Shown: positions 16,164 through 26,586, numbered from the stretch's first letter. The stretch is DNA of 64,000 bases from Alistipes sp. (GCA_017483225.1 JAFULF010000007.1:50773-114772); one strand, 5' to 3'. Notes: generated by a model from the sequence alone, not told the origin. Made by a program: numbers and translations.

Positions 16164-17693
16164 ATGGAAATTATCACTATTGTAGCGATTGCCGCAGTCG
16201 TTTCCGCCATATCGGGTGCCGTGACCTATCTGGGAGTAAAGGCACGCTCAAAGGCTATAATTCAGGCCGCAGAGAGCGAGGGCGAGATGATTAAGAAGGA
16301 TAAGATTCTTCAGGCAAAGGAGAAGTTTATACAACTCAAAAGTGAGCACGACCGCAATGTCAATGAGCGCAATCAGCGCCTGAAAGAGAGCGAGCAGCGT
16401 GCCAAGCAGATTGAGTCACAACTTCAAAATCAGCAGCGTGAGTTGGAGCGCAAGGTGGCGGACAATGACCGCCTGAAAGAGAAGATGGAGGGGCAGATTC
16501 AGGCCCTCGACTCCAAGAAGGAGGAGTTGGCACGTCTGATGGCGGAGCAGAACTCCCGTTTGGAGCAAATCTCGGGTATGAGCTCGGAGGAGGCGAAGAA
16601 TATCCTCATCGAGAATATGAAGAACGAGGCGAAGAGCGAGGCTGCCGCCTACATCAACGAGACTGTCGAGGAGGCGAAACTCACGGCAACGAAGGAGGCT
16701 AAGCGTATCATCGTGGCCTCGATTCAGCGTGTAGCCACAGAGACCGCCATCGAGAACTCGGTGACCGTATTCAACATCGACTCCGACGAGGTGAAGGGCC
16801 GTATCATCGGCCGTGAGGGTCGTAACATCCGTGCCTTGGAGGCTGCCACGGGTATCGAAATCATCGTAGATGACACGCCGGAGGCTATCATCCTCAGCGG
16901 CTTCGACCCTGTGCGTCGAGAGATTGCACGTCTGGCACTGCACCAGCTCGTAACCGATGGCCGTATCCACCCGGCACGTATCGAGGAGGTGGTTGCCAAG
17001 GTCAAGAAGCAGATTGAGGAGGAGATTGTCGAGGTGGGTAAGCGTACCGCCATCGACCTCGGTATCCACGGCCTGCATCCGGAGCTTATCCGCCTGATAG
17101 GTAAGATGAAGTACCGCTCCTCGTATGGTCAGAACCTCTTGCAGCACGCACGTGAGACCGCCAATCTGGCAGGCATTATGGCGGCGGAGTTGGGCCTCAA
17201 CCCGAAGAACGCACGCCGAGCAGGTCTGCTCCACGATATCGGCAAGGTGCCTGATGATGAGCCGGAGTTGCCACACGCAATTATCGGTATGAAGCTCGCC
17301 GAGAAGTATAAGGAGAAGGCAGATGTTTGCAACGCCATCGGAGCGCACCACGACGAGGCGGAGATGACCTCGATGATTGCACCTATTATTCAGGTGTGCG
17401 ACGCTATCTCCGGAGCACGTCCGGGCGCACGTCGTGAGGTTATCGAGTCCTACATCAAGCGTTTGAAGGAGATGGAGGATATAGCACTCTCGTATGAGGG
17501 CGTGGTTAAGACCTATGCTATTCAGGCAGGTCGTGAGCTGCGTGTTATCGTAGGTGCCGACCGCCTCTCCGATGCAGAGTCCGAGTCGCTGTCGCACGAT
17601 ATTGCAAAGCGTATTCAGGATGAGATGACATATCCGGGACAGGTTAAGATTACCGTGATACGAGAGACTCGTTCCGTCTCCTACGCAAAATAA
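16164..17693 (+). CDS. rny: Ribonuclease Y
   Basis: A 509-residue endoribonuclease of the normal family length. A single N-terminal membrane anchor (residues 2-23) is followed by a long charged coiled coil (about 25-190), a KH RNA-binding domain (about 200-260, with [19 protein letters not shown]) and an HD metal-dependent phosphohydrolase domain whose motif is [12 protein letters not shown], with a second histidine cluster IGAHHDEAE. It starts mRNA decay at the inner membrane. It lies downstream of the tandem hairpin array and ends at a terminator that belongs to the same hairpin family. Confidence 0.96.
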   Translation: MEIITIVAIAAVVSAISGAVTYLGVKARSKAIIQAAESEGEMIKKDKILQAKEKFIQLKSEHDRNVNERNQRLKESEQRAKQIESQLQNQQRELERKVADNDRLKEKMEGQIQALDSKKEELARLMAEQNSRLEQISGMSSEEAKNILIENMKNEAKSEAAAYINETVEEAKLTATKEAKRIIVASIQRVATETAIENSVTVFNIDSDEVKGRIIGREGRNIRALEAATGIEIIVDDTPEAIILSGFDPVRREIARLALHQLVTDGRIHPARIEEVVAKVKKQIEEEIVEVGKRTAIDLGIHGLHPELIRLIGKMKYRSSYGQNLLQHARETANLAGIMAAELGLNPKNARRAGLLHDIGKVPDDEPELPHAIIGMKLAEKYKEKADVCNAIGAHHDEAEMTSMIAPIIQVCDAISGARPGARREVIESYIKRLKEMEDIALSYEGVVKTYAIQAGRELRVIVGADRLSDAESESLSHDIAKRIQDEMTYPGQVKITVIRETRSVSYAK

Positions 17694-17725
17694 GGCAAAT
17701 AGAGGGTGCTTTTGGCGCCTTGCTC

Positions 17726-17779
17726 AACACCCGAGGTGGTCACATACGTCAAGTATGCTCCCATCTCGGGTGTTTTTTT
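17726..17779 (+). terminator. rny terminator, a dispersed copy of the conserved-apex hairpin
   Basis: The stem AACACCCGAG / CTCGGGTGTT continues through TGG/CCA to the apex ACATAC-GTCAA-GTATG and is followed by seven T. The TCACATAC...GTATGCTCC apex is identical to that of the 15.7-16.0 kb array, while the outer stem differs. Confidence 0.85.
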
Positions 17780-17786
17780 GCGCAAC

Positions 17787-17937
17787 GATAAAGGTTGTTA
17801 AGGGTTATTAAAGGTTATTAAGGGTGGCGCAGGTGGTTGGGGCAAGGTCGTAAAGTCTGGCAACGTATTGCGCACCATTAACAACCCTTAATAGCCCTTA
17901 ATAGCCCTTAACTCCCTTAATAGGAGACCTTAAACTT
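17787..17937. repeat. TTAAGGG-unit inverted repeat element, copy 1
   Basis: The left arm has AAGG/AAGGG units separated by TTRTTA. The centre is GGTGGCGCA ... GGGGCAAGGTCGTAAAGT ... TTGCGCACC. The right arm has CCC runs at 17885, 17895, 17905 and 17914 with loops of 7, 7 and 6 nt. The arms pair into a very long imperfect stem, and the minus strand of the right arm fits a G-quadruplex motif. It lies between convergent rny and glf. The rest of the gap up to 17985 shows nothing else. Confidence 0.88.
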
Positions 17938-17985
17938 GTGCGCTCGACCTTGCCCAACCTTATATTGTGCCCTGAGGTCGCAGGT

Positions 17986-19095
17986 TCATTCATTCAGCAA
18001 CCTATCGGCTGTTGATAGGGCCGCATCGATGACTTGATGCATATCGTAGTAGCGGTACTCCGCCAGACGACCCCCGAAGATTACATCGGGCAGGCTGTCG
18101 GCCAGCGCACGATACTTGGCGTAGAGGTCGAGGTTGCGACTGTCGCCGATAGGGTAGTATGGTTCCATACCCTGTTGCCACTCCTGCGGGTACTCGTGTG
18201 TGATGACCGTATGAGGTCGCTCCACCCCGGAGAAGTGCTTATGCTCTATGATTCGTGTATATGGGGTCTCTCGGTCCGTGAAGTTCATCACCGCAACGCT
18301 CTGATAGTCGCTCTGCTCCAACCGCTGGTGCTCAAAGCGTAGCGAGCGGTACTCCAACGCCCCGAAGCGGTAGTCGAAGAGGCGGTCAATCTCTCCCGTA
18401 TAGACAATCTTATCCGCCAGAGGCTCCAACTCGGCACGGTGTCGGATGAAGTCGCATCCGAGGCGTACCTCCACGCCCTCCAACAACTTGTCTATAAGTG
18501 TGTTATATCCGCCGACGGGGATGCCTTGATAGGTGTCGTTGAAGTAGTTGTTGTCGAAGGTGAAGCGCACGGGCAGGCGGCGGATAATCGACGGCGGCAA
18601 CTCCGTGCAGGGGCGACCCCACTGCTTCTCGGTGTAGCCCTTGACAAGTATCTCGTATATGTCACGTCCCACGAGCGATATCGCCTGTTCTTCGAGGTTG
18701 CGTGGCTCTGTGATGCCACTCTCGGCCCGCTGCTCGGCGATGCGTGCCTGCGCCTGCTCGGGCGTGATGTCGCCCCACAGCTCGCAGAAGGTGTTCATAT
18801 TGAACGGCAGGTGGAAGAGCCGTCCCTTGTAGTTTGCTATTGGAGAGTTGATAAAGGGCGAAAACTCCACGAATGAGTTTACGAACTCCCAAATCTTGCG
18901 GTCGGAGGTGTGGAATATGTGGGCGCCGTAGCGATGTACGGCGATGCCGTCAGCATCCTCGCAGTGCACGTTGCCGCCCGTATGGTTGCGTCGCTCCACC
19001 ACAAGCACACGCTTGCCTGCCCGACGAGCCCGCCACGCTACGGTCGCACCATAGAGGCCCGCACCGACGATTATATAGTCATACTCGGCACCCAT
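17986..19095 (-). CDS. glf: UDP-galactopyranose mutase
   Basis: A 369-residue flavoenzyme that converts UDP-galactopyranose to UDP-galactofuranose for surface polysaccharides. The FAD fold is at residues 6-40 (YIIVGAGLYGATVAWRARR, then VLVVERR), followed by the family segment HTGGNVH and HRYGAHIFHTS. Later motifs typical of Glf include EKQWGRPCTELPPS and RIIEHKHF. Length matches bacterial Glf (about 365-390). It is cytoplasmic. It starts 21 bp after the stop of a DUF4837 lipoprotein gene on the same strand, but no other sugar-polymer genes are nearby, so it is an isolated glf rather than part of a capsule locus. Confidence 0.95.
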   Translation of the reverse strand: MGAEYDYIIVGAGLYGATVAWRARRAGKRVLVVERRNHTGGNVHCEDADGIAVHRYGAHIFHTSDRKIWEFVNSFVEFSPFINSPIANYKGRLFHLPFNMNTFCELWGDITPEQAQARIAEQRAESGITEPRNLEEQAISLVGRDIYEILVKGYTEKQWGRPCTELPPSIIRRLPVRFTFDNNYFNDTYQGIPVGGYNTLIDKLLEGVEVRLGCDFIRHRAELEPLADKIVYTGEIDRLFDYRFGALEYRSLRFEHQRLEQSDYQSVAVMNFTDRETPYTRIIEHKHFSGVERPHTVITHEYPQEWQQGMEPYYPIGDSRNLDLYAKYRALADSLPDVIFGGRLAEYRYYDMHQVIDAALSTADRLLNE

Positions 19096-19116
19096 CTCCC
19101 GTCGCTCTTGTGGTGG

Positions 19117-20160
19117 CTACTGTGCGCCTGCCGCCGCAGGTATCTTTATAAGGTGTACCAGATGCTCCAACGGACGGAGGAAGTTGCGCTTGCCGTACTT
19201 TGGCGAGTGTACGTAGCAGTCCAGCGTTACGACATTGCCCGAGGCGGCATCTATGGTCGTATAACTTACGAATGGGCCTCCCATAAAGTCGTTCTCCACA
19301 TCCCAGAAGCCTCGCAGCTCTATCCACTTGCGTCCCTTAATCTCCAATATTCGATGCTCGGGCATCATCCGTGTCGAGTGCAGGCCGTCGGCATCTGGAA
19401 TCTCCTCCACGGTAATCATATACGAGCCGTCGGATGGGCCGGGGATGCGCTTGGCGAACTTGTTGCGCATCGAGACCAGATACTCGACCGACAGCGACCC
19501 CTTGCTCTGATATGGGTATGTGTAGATGAAGAAGCCCTGACTTGCTGTCGGGTACTCGTGCGAGGCCCATACGAAGTGGTCGCTCTGCGCACGCAGGGCG
19601 TAACCCTGTGGCACTCGGAAATCTACGCCGGTGGCCTCCTTGATTATCTTCGATAGTGTGGTGTTGGCGTGCTGCTCGGCGTAGCGTACCGTGCGGTCAC
19701 GCTCGGCCATCTCCAACACCTGCAACAGCGACTCTCCATTCTCGGCCAGATACTCCACCATCGCTGCCTCGGTAGGCCCTTGCAGCGTGAGCACTATCTG
19801 CGGGGTGGCATCCACGTCGTACTGCGCCACGATTGCGGCACGTGTAGCCTTGGGCGACACCACCACTTTGAGGATGTTGCGATGCTGCACGAGCAGGTTC
19901 TTGAAGTCTCCCGCTGTTATGCGCAGCACGTTAAATAGCGGCTCCGCCTGGTTGAGCATCGGCACGGGTTGCTCCAACAGCGTGCGTAACGCCTCGCCGA
20001 CCTCGCCCTCCCACTCGGTGTTGTTGCATACGACGAGCAACTCGTATGGCGAGCCCTGCGTTGCCTTGTTGTTTCGGGAGAGTGTGTTGAAGCTGTCGCA
20101 CCCCGCCGCCACGATGCATACGAGCATCGCCACAAATATTGATTTTATACACCTTTTCAT
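19117..20160 (-). CDS. DUF4837 family lipoprotein
   Basis: 347 residues from the chosen start. The N-terminus (MKRCIKSIFVAMLVCIVAAGCDS) is a lipoprotein signal with lipobox AAGC, giving a lipid-anchored periplasmic or outer-membrane protein. The body matches what I know of DUF4837 (SPYELLVVCNNTEWEGEVGEALR near the N-terminus, a conserved FWDVENDFMGGPFVSY segment near residue 300). Function is unknown. An ATG 21 bp upstream is in frame, but the chosen one has the AGAGAGT context seen before many starts in this window and gives a normal signal peptide. Confidence 0.85.
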   Translation of the reverse strand: MKRCIKSIFVAMLVCIVAAGCDSFNTLSRNNKATQGSPYELLVVCNNTEWEGEVGEALRTLLEQPVPMLNQAEPLFNVLRITAGDFKNLLVQHRNILKVVVSPKATRAAIVAQYDVDATPQIVLTLQGPTEAAMVEYLAENGESLLQVLEMAERDRTVRYAEQHANTTLSKIIKEATGVDFRVPQGYALRAQSDHFVWASHEYPTASQGFFIYTYPYQSKGSLSVEYLVSMRNKFAKRIPGPSDGSYMITVEEIPDADGLHSTRMMPEHRILEIKGRKWIELRGFWDVENDFMGGPFVSYTTIDAASGNVVTLDCYVHSPKYGKRNFLRPLEHLVHLIKIPAAAGAQ

Positions 20161-20332
20161 ACTCTCTGCTTTGATTTTCAATCAACCTGTTAATACGTAC
20201 AAATGTAGATATAATTTGCGCAAATGCCAAACCGATTCGTTAATTTTGTTGCACCACTTGCGCAAAGTCCCTCAAATCAGAAGAAAATAGTTGCAAAAAA
20301 TGCGACAAAATAACTTCGTAAAGAAAATATTA

Positions 20333-20582
20333 TTAAATTTGTAGCAACATATTATGCGGAAAGTGTAAGTTTATTCTTGCAAATAGAATGTAGGAAGTTC
20401 TAAGCTGTGAAAGAGAATTTGCGAACACATCCTGCGTCGTACCTGTCTGGGTATCGGCGTGGGGCTGTTGCTTATTTTATTTCACGGGTCATCCTACAAC
20501 CTTATTTGCTAAAATGAGTATTCAGCACCACGCTTTCTTTGTATGATGTGCGAGGGTATAAAACAATAAAAACCATACTGCT
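20333..20582 (+). promoter_or_regulatory. Promoter and long 5' leader of the M64 lipoprotein gene
   Basis: TAAATTTG (20333-20340) fits the -7 consensus and is followed by about 240 nt before the ATG, unusually long for this window. The leader holds a possible 36-codon reading frame from GTG at 20407 to TGA at 20517. No clear terminator or known riboswitch is visible. The 170 bp upstream of the -7 box is AT-rich without other features. Confidence 0.4.
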
Positions 20583-23500
20583 ATGAAGAAAATTTTTGCG
20601 AACCTACTGCTTGTCGCTGCGCTGTTTGTTGCAGGTTGTAGCGATACGTTCGACGATTCGAGTATCTGGGATAAACTCGAAGACCACGAGAATCGTATCT
20701 CTTCGCTCGAAGAGCTGTGCGAACAACAGAATGCCAATATTTCGGCATTAAAGACGTTGCTCTTCTCCGTGAAGAATAACGATTATGTCACCGGTGTAAC
20801 GCCTGTAACCCAAGATGGCGAAACGATAGGCTATACTATCTCTTTCTCGAAGTTACAGCCCGTGACGATTTATCACGGACAAAATGGTCAAGACGGTAAG
20901 GATGGCTCGACACCCGTTATAGGTGTAAAAAAGGGCGATGATGCCATCTATTATTGGACTCTCAATGGCGAATGGTTGCTTGATGAAGGGGGCAATAAAA
21001 TCAAAGCAGAGGGTACCGATGGTCAGGATGGCCAAGGTGGTCAGGATGGCCAAAACGGAGAGAAGGAAGAAGATGGCATAACTCCTCAGCTGAAAATTGA
21101 GGATGGCTACTGGCATATCTCCTATGATAATGGGGCGACGTGGCAGTCGCTCGGCAAGGCAACCGGCGAGGATGGACAAGATGGAGATTCGTTCTTCCAA
21201 AGCGTGACGCAGGATGACAACAATGTCTGCTTGACGCTATCCGATGGTACGGTGATAATGTTGCCGAAGGTGTCGGGACTCAATATCCTGCTCGATGTTG
21301 AGGATGTGGCTGTTGTGCCGACCAATGCGACCATAGAGATTGGTTATGTCGTGACGGGTGCCACTGATGAGGTTGTGGTTGAGTGCCTTTCGTCGGCGGA
21401 TATTAAGGCAGAGGTGGTCAGCGATAATGCAACAACATTGAGTGGTAAGGTCGTTGTGCAGACCGCAGATGCGATAGATAAGTATAGCAAGGTTGTGCTC
21501 TTTGTTTCGGATGCAAGGAGGACTATTATGAAGAGCCTCTATTTTGAGGAGACCGGCCTTGAAGTATCTCCGGAGGTGCCGGCCGATATCGACTCGTTTG
21601 GCGGAGATGTTGCTCTGGCCTTCCTCTCAAATATCGAGTGTGAGGTGATTGTGCCTGATGAGGCGAAGGAGTGGATATCTGTTCCGGAGGCAACACGTGC
21701 TCTTGAAAATCAAACTGCGCTTATCCGTTTGACAAAGAACTTCAAGCAGGAGCGTTCGGCAACTCTGACAATCCGCACGAAGGATGGAGCAAAAAGCATC
21801 GATTATGTGGTTACTCAGCCGGAAATCAATGTGCCGGGAGATGAGTTGTGGTACACGACGTGTGATAATAAGAAAATCACCAAAGCAAATAGATTGGGAG
21901 CTACTCTTGATGCAAAGTTTGCGAAAACCGTTTTGTCACACACATACGAGAATGGCAAGGGTGTGGTTAAATTTGATGGCGATGTGACAAGGTTGTTGTC
22001 AAGTGCATTTCTGGGCAATGCAACATTGGAGACTGTGGCTCTTCCGAATACAATTAGAAGTTTTGCAGACGATGTCTTCTCCGAGTGCCCTGCTCTGAAA
22101 CATATTGTGCTGCCGGATGACCTTGGCACCTCCTCTTCGGGGGTAACCAATTATGTGACATTTGCCTATATAGCAAGATACTGTCCGAAACTCGAAGGTA
22201 TTTATGGTAACGATAATTACACGACGGAAGACAATAGGTGCTTTGTATTTTATAATAAGAACTCGGCTAACTATATGTTGGATGTGGTAGCAGGTGCCGG
22301 ACTGACCGAGTACACTATCCCGGAACATATTGCAGGGGTTCAAAATTACGCCTTCTCCGGAGCGAAGGAGATGACGACGGTATATATACCGGGCGAAAAA
22401 ACAAATGTCAATAGAACGACATTCGAGGGGTGTGATAAGTTGGAGGCAGTATATGGACCGAGAACAACGAGCGACCATAAGGGCGTGAAAAATGGAGATA
22501 CATATGTAGCATTTGTTGCTCGTACAGGCTACGACTCCCATTATGAGATACCTGACGATGTAACCGTTGTCGGGCGCAGGGCTTTCGAGAAGAGTGATTT
22601 TGAGAGTATCAGTATGGGTGACCAAATTGTGCGTATAGCCTCGTATGCATTTTCAGATTGCCCAAAACTTAAATCGGTAACACTCTCCGCAAATTTGGAA
22701 TCTATTGTCTGGGATAATACCACTTACTCTGTTGAACCTGCAAAACAGTCTAATTCATCATCTATTGGACGTAATCCGTTTTATGGTTCAAATGCTCTTG
22801 AAGCCATATATTGCAGAGCGGAGTTGCCTCCTTTCTATTTTGATTACCAGATGACTAACTTCCCGAATCTGAAATTTTACGTTCCTCGTCAATCATTTGA
22901 GGCGTATAAGAGAAATTGGGGATGGAGATGTTTTAGGGAGTTTATGCAGCCATATGACTATACCGACCTGCCGACGCAAACCCAATATATATCGACGGAC
23001 TATTCGCAGGATGGGGTTGTTACAACCATTCAGAAGGCCACAGAGGGCAATGGAATAGATGTGGTGCTTATGGGTGATGGCTATACCGACCAGCATATTG
23101 CCGATGGGACATATAAGCAGGTGATGGAGGCTGCTGCCGAGAAACTCTTTGTGGAGGAGCCATACAAGAGTTATCGCCACCTGTTCAACGTATATGCTGT
23201 TAATGCGGTATCTCCAACAGAGAGCGTTAGCAAGAGCCGTACAGCTTTTGATAGCTATTTGAGCGGAGGTACGCACGTGGAGGGAACGAATGACCACGTG
23301 ATAGAGTATGCATTGAAGGCGGTAGATGAAACACGTATTGACAACACGATGGCAATAGTTATGCTCAACTCGACCCGACGAGCAGGAACCTGCTATATGT
23401 ACTTCCCGGAGAGTGGTGATTATGGAGAGGGCCTCTCTATCTCTTACTTCCCGATAGGTAGCGACGAAACGCAACTGACGCAGGTGCTGAATCACGAGGC

Positions 23501-24008
23501 CTGCGGTCACGGCTTTGCAAAACTTGCGGATGAATATGCCTACGCATCGCAGGGAGAGATTCCTGCAAGCCAGAAGGCTGTCCGAGAACAGTATGAACCA
23601 TACGGCTGGTATAAGAATATTGACTTCACGAGCGACCCTGCCACGATAAAGTGGAGTAAGTTCCTCGCCGATGAGAGGTATGCATACGACGGATTGGGTG
23701 TATTCGAAGGTGGTGCGACATATATCAAGGGTGTCTGGCGCTCCACGGAGGATAGTATGATGTACAACAATGTTGAGGGCTTCAATGCCCCATCCAGAGA
23801 GGCAATATACTATCGTATTCATAAGTTGGCTTATGGTCAGACGTGGGAGTATGACTACGAGAAGTTTGTGGAGTATGATGCCGTGAACCGGAAGAGTGCG
23901 CCGGAGACAACACAGATGAGTCTGCCAATGGTGTTGCGTGAGGAGGAGCCATTCTCGCCACCTGTTGTTGTGGAGAGAAGTTGGCGAGAGACACGTGAAT
24001 GCAGATAA
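20583..24008 (+). CDS. Surface lipoprotein with DUF4988, BspA-type LRR and peptidase M64 domains
   Basis: A 1141-residue lipoprotein: signal peptide with lipobox VAGC (Cys19). Residues 25-200 resemble DUF4988, with a short coiled coil and a Gly-Gln-Asp collagen-like run at about 139-165. A beta-rich region with a BACON-like segment follows (to about 415). Residues 420-800 carry BspA-type leucine-rich repeats (for example YAFSDCPKLKSVTLS). Residues 815-1115 form a peptidase M64 (IgA-peptidase-like) domain with GDGYTD and the zinc motif HEACGHGFAKLADEY (His971, Glu972, His975). It is probably a cell-surface metalloprotease with an adhesive stalk; the target is unknown. It is a single gene with its own terminator. 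Confidence 0.88.
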   Translation: MKKIFANLLLVAALFVAGCSDTFDDSSIWDKLEDHENRISSLEELCEQQNANISALKTLLFSVKNNDYVTGVTPVTQDGETIGYTISFSKLQPVTIYHGQNGQDGKDGSTPVIGVKKGDDAIYYWTLNGEWLLDEGGNKIKAEGTDGQDGQGGQDGQNGEKEEDGITPQLKIEDGYWHISYDNGATWQSLGKATGEDGQDGDSFFQSVTQDDNNVCLTLSDGTVIMLPKVSGLNILLDVEDVAVVPTNATIEIGYVVTGATDEVVVECLSSADIKAEVVSDNATTLSGKVVVQTADAIDKYSKVVLFVSDARRTIMKSLYFEETGLEVSPEVPADIDSFGGDVALAFLSNIECEVIVPDEAKEWISVPEATRALENQTALIRLTKNFKQERSATLTIRTKDGAKSIDYVVTQPEINVPGDELWYTTCDNKKITKANRLGATLDAKFAKTVLSHTYENGKGVVKFDGDVTRLLSSAFLGNATLETVALPNTIRSFADDVFSECPALKHIVLPDDLGTSSSGVTNYVTFAYIARYCPKLEGIYGNDNYTTEDNRCFVFYNKNSANYMLDVVAGAGLTEYTIPEHIAGVQNYAFSGAKEMTTVYIPGEKTNVNRTTFEGCDKLEAVYGPRTTSDHKGVKNGDTYVAFVARTGYDSHYEIPDDVTVVGRRAFEKSDFESISMGDQIVRIASYAFSDCPKLKSVTLSANLESIVWDNTTYSVEPAKQSNSSSIGRNPFYGSNALEAIYCRAELPPFYFDYQMTNFPNLKFYVPRQSFEAYKRNWGWRCFREFMQPYDYTDLPTQTQYISTDYSQDGVVTTIQKATEGNGIDVVLMGDGYTDQHIADGTYKQVMEAAAEKLFVEEPYKSYRHLFNVYAVNAVSPTESVSKSRTAFDSYLSGGTHVEGTNDHVIEYALKAVDETRIDNTMAIVMLNSTRRAGTCYMYFPESGDYGEGLSISYFPIGSDETQLTQVLNHEACGHGFAKLADEYAYASQGEIPASQKAVREQYEPYGWYKNIDFTSDPATIKWSKFLADERYAYDGLGVFEGGATYIKGVWRSTEDSMMYNNVEGFNAPSREAIYYRIHKLAYGQTWEYDYEKFVEYDAVNRKSAPETTQMSLPMVLREEEPFSPPVVVERSWRETRECR

Positions 24009-24041
24009 TTCAACGTCGAAGATTGGTGCGTAGAGTATAGA

Positions 24042-24090
24042 AACGTCCCCAAAGGTTTGAAACAGAAACTTTTGGGGACGCTTCGTTTTT
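24042..24090 (+). terminator. Terminator of the M64 lipoprotein gene
   Basis: The stem AACGTCCCCAAAGGTTT / AAACTTTTGGGGACG has a 7-nt loop; CTTCGTTTTT follows. Confidence 0.85.
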
Positions 24091-24173
24091 GATGTCGGGC
24101 GGGGCGATGTGCTGCACCTTTTTTTGAGAAACGATAAGGAAGCGATGTTTGTTGATAAAACATAGGTTATATG

Positions 24174-24204
24174 TTGTAAAAACGGGATAAAATAGATATC
24201 TTTG
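24174..24204 (+). promoter_or_regulatory. pflB promoter
   Basis: TTG (24174-24176) is 20 bp from TATCTTTG (24197-24204), which lies 34 bp before the pflB ATG. Confidence 0.62.
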
Positions 24205-24238
24205 CGGCCGATTAGGACAAAAGTTAGATTAGAGAAAT

Positions 24239-26467
24239 ATGGAGTTGAATAAAATCTTTATTGATGGGCTTTGGAGCAGAGAGATTAACGTAAGAGATTT
24301 TGTCAGTTGCAATATCGCACCTTACACCGGAGATGCATCCTTCCTGCAAGGCCCGACCGAGCGTACTACACGCCTTTGGAACCGTTGCCTTGAATATATT
24401 GAGGAGGAGCGTGCCTCGAATGGTGTTCGAGCACTGGATAATGTTACGGTATCTACAATCACATCCCACAAAGCGGGATATATCGACCGTGAGAATGAGC
24501 TTATCGTGGGCTTGCAGACCGATGAGCCGCTCAAACGTGCCATCAAGCCGTTTGGTGGTATCAACGTGGTGATGAAGGCTTGCCGTGAGAATGGTGTAGA
24601 GGTTGATGAGCGAGTAAAGGATATATTTACACACTACCGCAAGACTCACAACGACGGCGTATTTGATGCCTACACGGAGGAGATTCGTACCTTCCGCTCG
24701 TTGGGATTCTTGACCGGTCTGCCTGATAACTATGCACGTGGTCGTGTCATTGGCGACTACCGCCGTCTGGCACTCTACGGCATCGACCGCCTGATTGAGG
24801 CGAAGCAGGAGGATTTGCGAGCCCTCACTGGCCCGATGACCGATGCACGCATACGTCTGCGTGAGGAGGTTGCCGAGCAGATTAAGGCGTTGAAGGATAT
24901 GAAAATTATGGGCGAGTACTACGGTCTGGATTTGAGCCGCCCTGCAACCTCGGCACAGGAGGCTGTGCAGTGGGTCTATATGGCATATCTGGCAGCAATC
25001 AAGGAGCAGGATGGTGCAGCGATGTCGCTGGGTAACGTCTCCTCGTTCCTCGATATCTTCATCGAGTATGATTTGGCACACGGCAAGATTAACGAGACCT
25101 TTGCACAGGAGCTTATCGACCAGTTTGTAATCAAGCTGCGTATGGTGCGCCACCTGCGTATGAGCTCCTACAACGACATCTTCGCCGGCGACCCTACGTG
25201 GATTACCGAGGCTATCGGTGGCCGCTTCAACGATGGCCGCACGAAGGTTACCAAGACCTCGTTCCGCTTCTTGCAGACGCTCTACAACCTCGGCCCTTCG
25301 CCGGAGCCAAATATGACGGTGCTGTGGAGCCCGCAGTTGCCACAGGGCTTCAAGGAGTTTTGTGCAAAGGTTTCGGTCGATACCTCGTCAATTCAGTACG
25401 AGAACGACAACCTGATGCGTGAGGTGCGCAATGGCGACGACTACGGTATCGCCTGCTGCGTATCCTATCAGGAGATTGGTAAGCAGATTCAGTTCTTCGG
25501 CGCACGTGCCAACCTCGCCAAGGCGTTGTTGCTCGCCATCAACGGCGGACGTTGCGAGAATACCGGCACGGTTATCGTCAAGGGTATTCCGGTGCTCACG
25601 TCCGACACGTTGAAGTTCGAGGAGGTTATGAGCAACTATAAGAAGGTGCTCTCGGAGGTCGCACGAGTATATAACGAGGTGATGAACATCATCCACTATA
25701 TGCACGACAAGTACTACTACGAGAAGGCGCAGATGGCGTTGGTGGATACCGACCCGCGCATCAACCTCGCTTATGGTGTTGCGGGCCTCTCGATTGTGCT
25801 CGACTCCCTCTCGGCGATTCGCTATGCGCAGGTTACTGCCAAGCGTAACGATATCGGCCTGACCGAAGGATTTGATATTCAGGGCGACTTCCCTTGCTTC
25901 GGTAATAACGACGACCGTGTTGACCAGCTGGGTGTCGATTTGGTATATTACTTCAACGAGGAGTTGAAGAAGTTGCCGGTATATAAGAATGCGGCACCTA
26001 CGCTCTCGTTGCTCACCATCACCTCGAATGTGATGTATGGTAAGAAGACGGGTGCAACGCCTGATGGCCGTGCCAAGGGTGTAGCCTTCGCTCCGGGAGC
26101 CAACCCAATGCACGGACGTGACAAGAAGGGTGCTATCGCATCGCTCTCGTCGGTTGCCAAGTTGCGCTATCGTGACTCGCAGGATGGTATCAGCAACACC
26201 TTCTCCATCGTTCCGAAGTCGCTCGGTCCGACTGTCGAGGAGCGTGTCGAGAATCTGGTGACGATGATTGACGGTTACTTCACCAAGGGTGCGCACCACT
26301 TGAACGTAAACGTTCTCAATCGTGAGATGTTGGAGGATGCTATGGAGCATCCGGAGAAGTATCCGCAGCTGACAATTCGTGTCTCGGGCTACGCCGTGAA
26401 CTTTGTCAAGTTGAGCCGTGAGCACCAGTTGGAGGTTATCAGCCGCTCGTTCCACGAGAGAATGTAA
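24239..26467 (+). CDS. pflB: Formate C-acetyltransferase (pyruvate formate-lyase)
   Basis: A 742-residue glycyl-radical enzyme splitting pyruvate with CoA into acetyl-CoA and formate during anaerobic growth. The two catalytic cysteines are adjacent (Cys406-Cys407 in [10 protein letters not shown]), and the radical glycine is Gly717 in RVSGYAVNF, the right distance from the C-terminus. Adjacent cysteines distinguish true PFL from related glycerol, choline or benzylsuccinate radical enzymes, which have one. Length fits PflB (about 740-760). The activase gene follows 119 bp downstream with its own -7 box. Confidence 0.97.
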   Translation: MELNKIFIDGLWSREINVRDFVSCNIAPYTGDASFLQGPTERTTRLWNRCLEYIEEERASNGVRALDNVTVSTITSHKAGYIDRENELIVGLQTDEPLKRAIKPFGGINVVMKACRENGVEVDERVKDIFTHYRKTHNDGVFDAYTEEIRTFRSLGFLTGLPDNYARGRVIGDYRRLALYGIDRLIEAKQEDLRALTGPMTDARIRLREEVAEQIKALKDMKIMGEYYGLDLSRPATSAQEAVQWVYMAYLAAIKEQDGAAMSLGNVSSFLDIFIEYDLAHGKINETFAQELIDQFVIKLRMVRHLRMSSYNDIFAGDPTWITEAIGGRFNDGRTKVTKTSFRFLQTLYNLGPSPEPNMTVLWSPQLPQGFKEFCAKVSVDTSSIQYENDNLMREVRNGDDYGIACCVSYQEIGKQIQFFGARANLAKALLLAINGGRCENTGTVIVKGIPVLTSDTLKFEEVMSNYKKVLSEVARVYNEVMNIIHYMHDKYYYEKAQMALVDTDPRINLAYGVAGLSIVLDSLSAIRYAQVTAKRNDIGLTEGFDIQGDFPCFGNNDDRVDQLGVDLVYYFNEELKKLPVYKNAAPTLSLLTITSNVMYGKKTGATPDGRAKGVAFAPGANPMHGRDKKGAIASLSSVAKLRYRDSQDGISNTFSIVPKSLGPTVEERVENLVTMIDGYFTKGAHHLNVNVLNREMLEDAMEHPEKYPQLTIRVSGYAVNFVKLSREHQLEVISRSFHERM

Positions 26468-26526
26468 GGAGAGCGAGATTAACAAGTCTTAAACAGACTA
26501 TATCGCAAACAAGCAGGGTAGCGGGT

Positions 26527-26566
26527 AATATGCGTAACGGGAAGTAGCATATTGCCCCTATCTTTG
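26527..26566 (+). promoter_or_regulatory. pflA promoter with overlapping inverted repeat
   Basis: TATCTTTG (26559-26566) is a perfect -7 box 20 bp before the pflA ATG. The inverted repeat AATATGC / GCATATT (26527-26533 and 26547-26553) covers the -33 position, where no TTG is present. This suggests an operator for an activator or repressor. Confidence 0.5.
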
Positions 26567-26586
26567 TATATAATATAGGTATTCAG

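Noticed and set aside
17986-19095. glf as sign of a capsule or O-antigen locus
   Set aside because: No glycosyltransferase, polymerase or flippase genes flank it.
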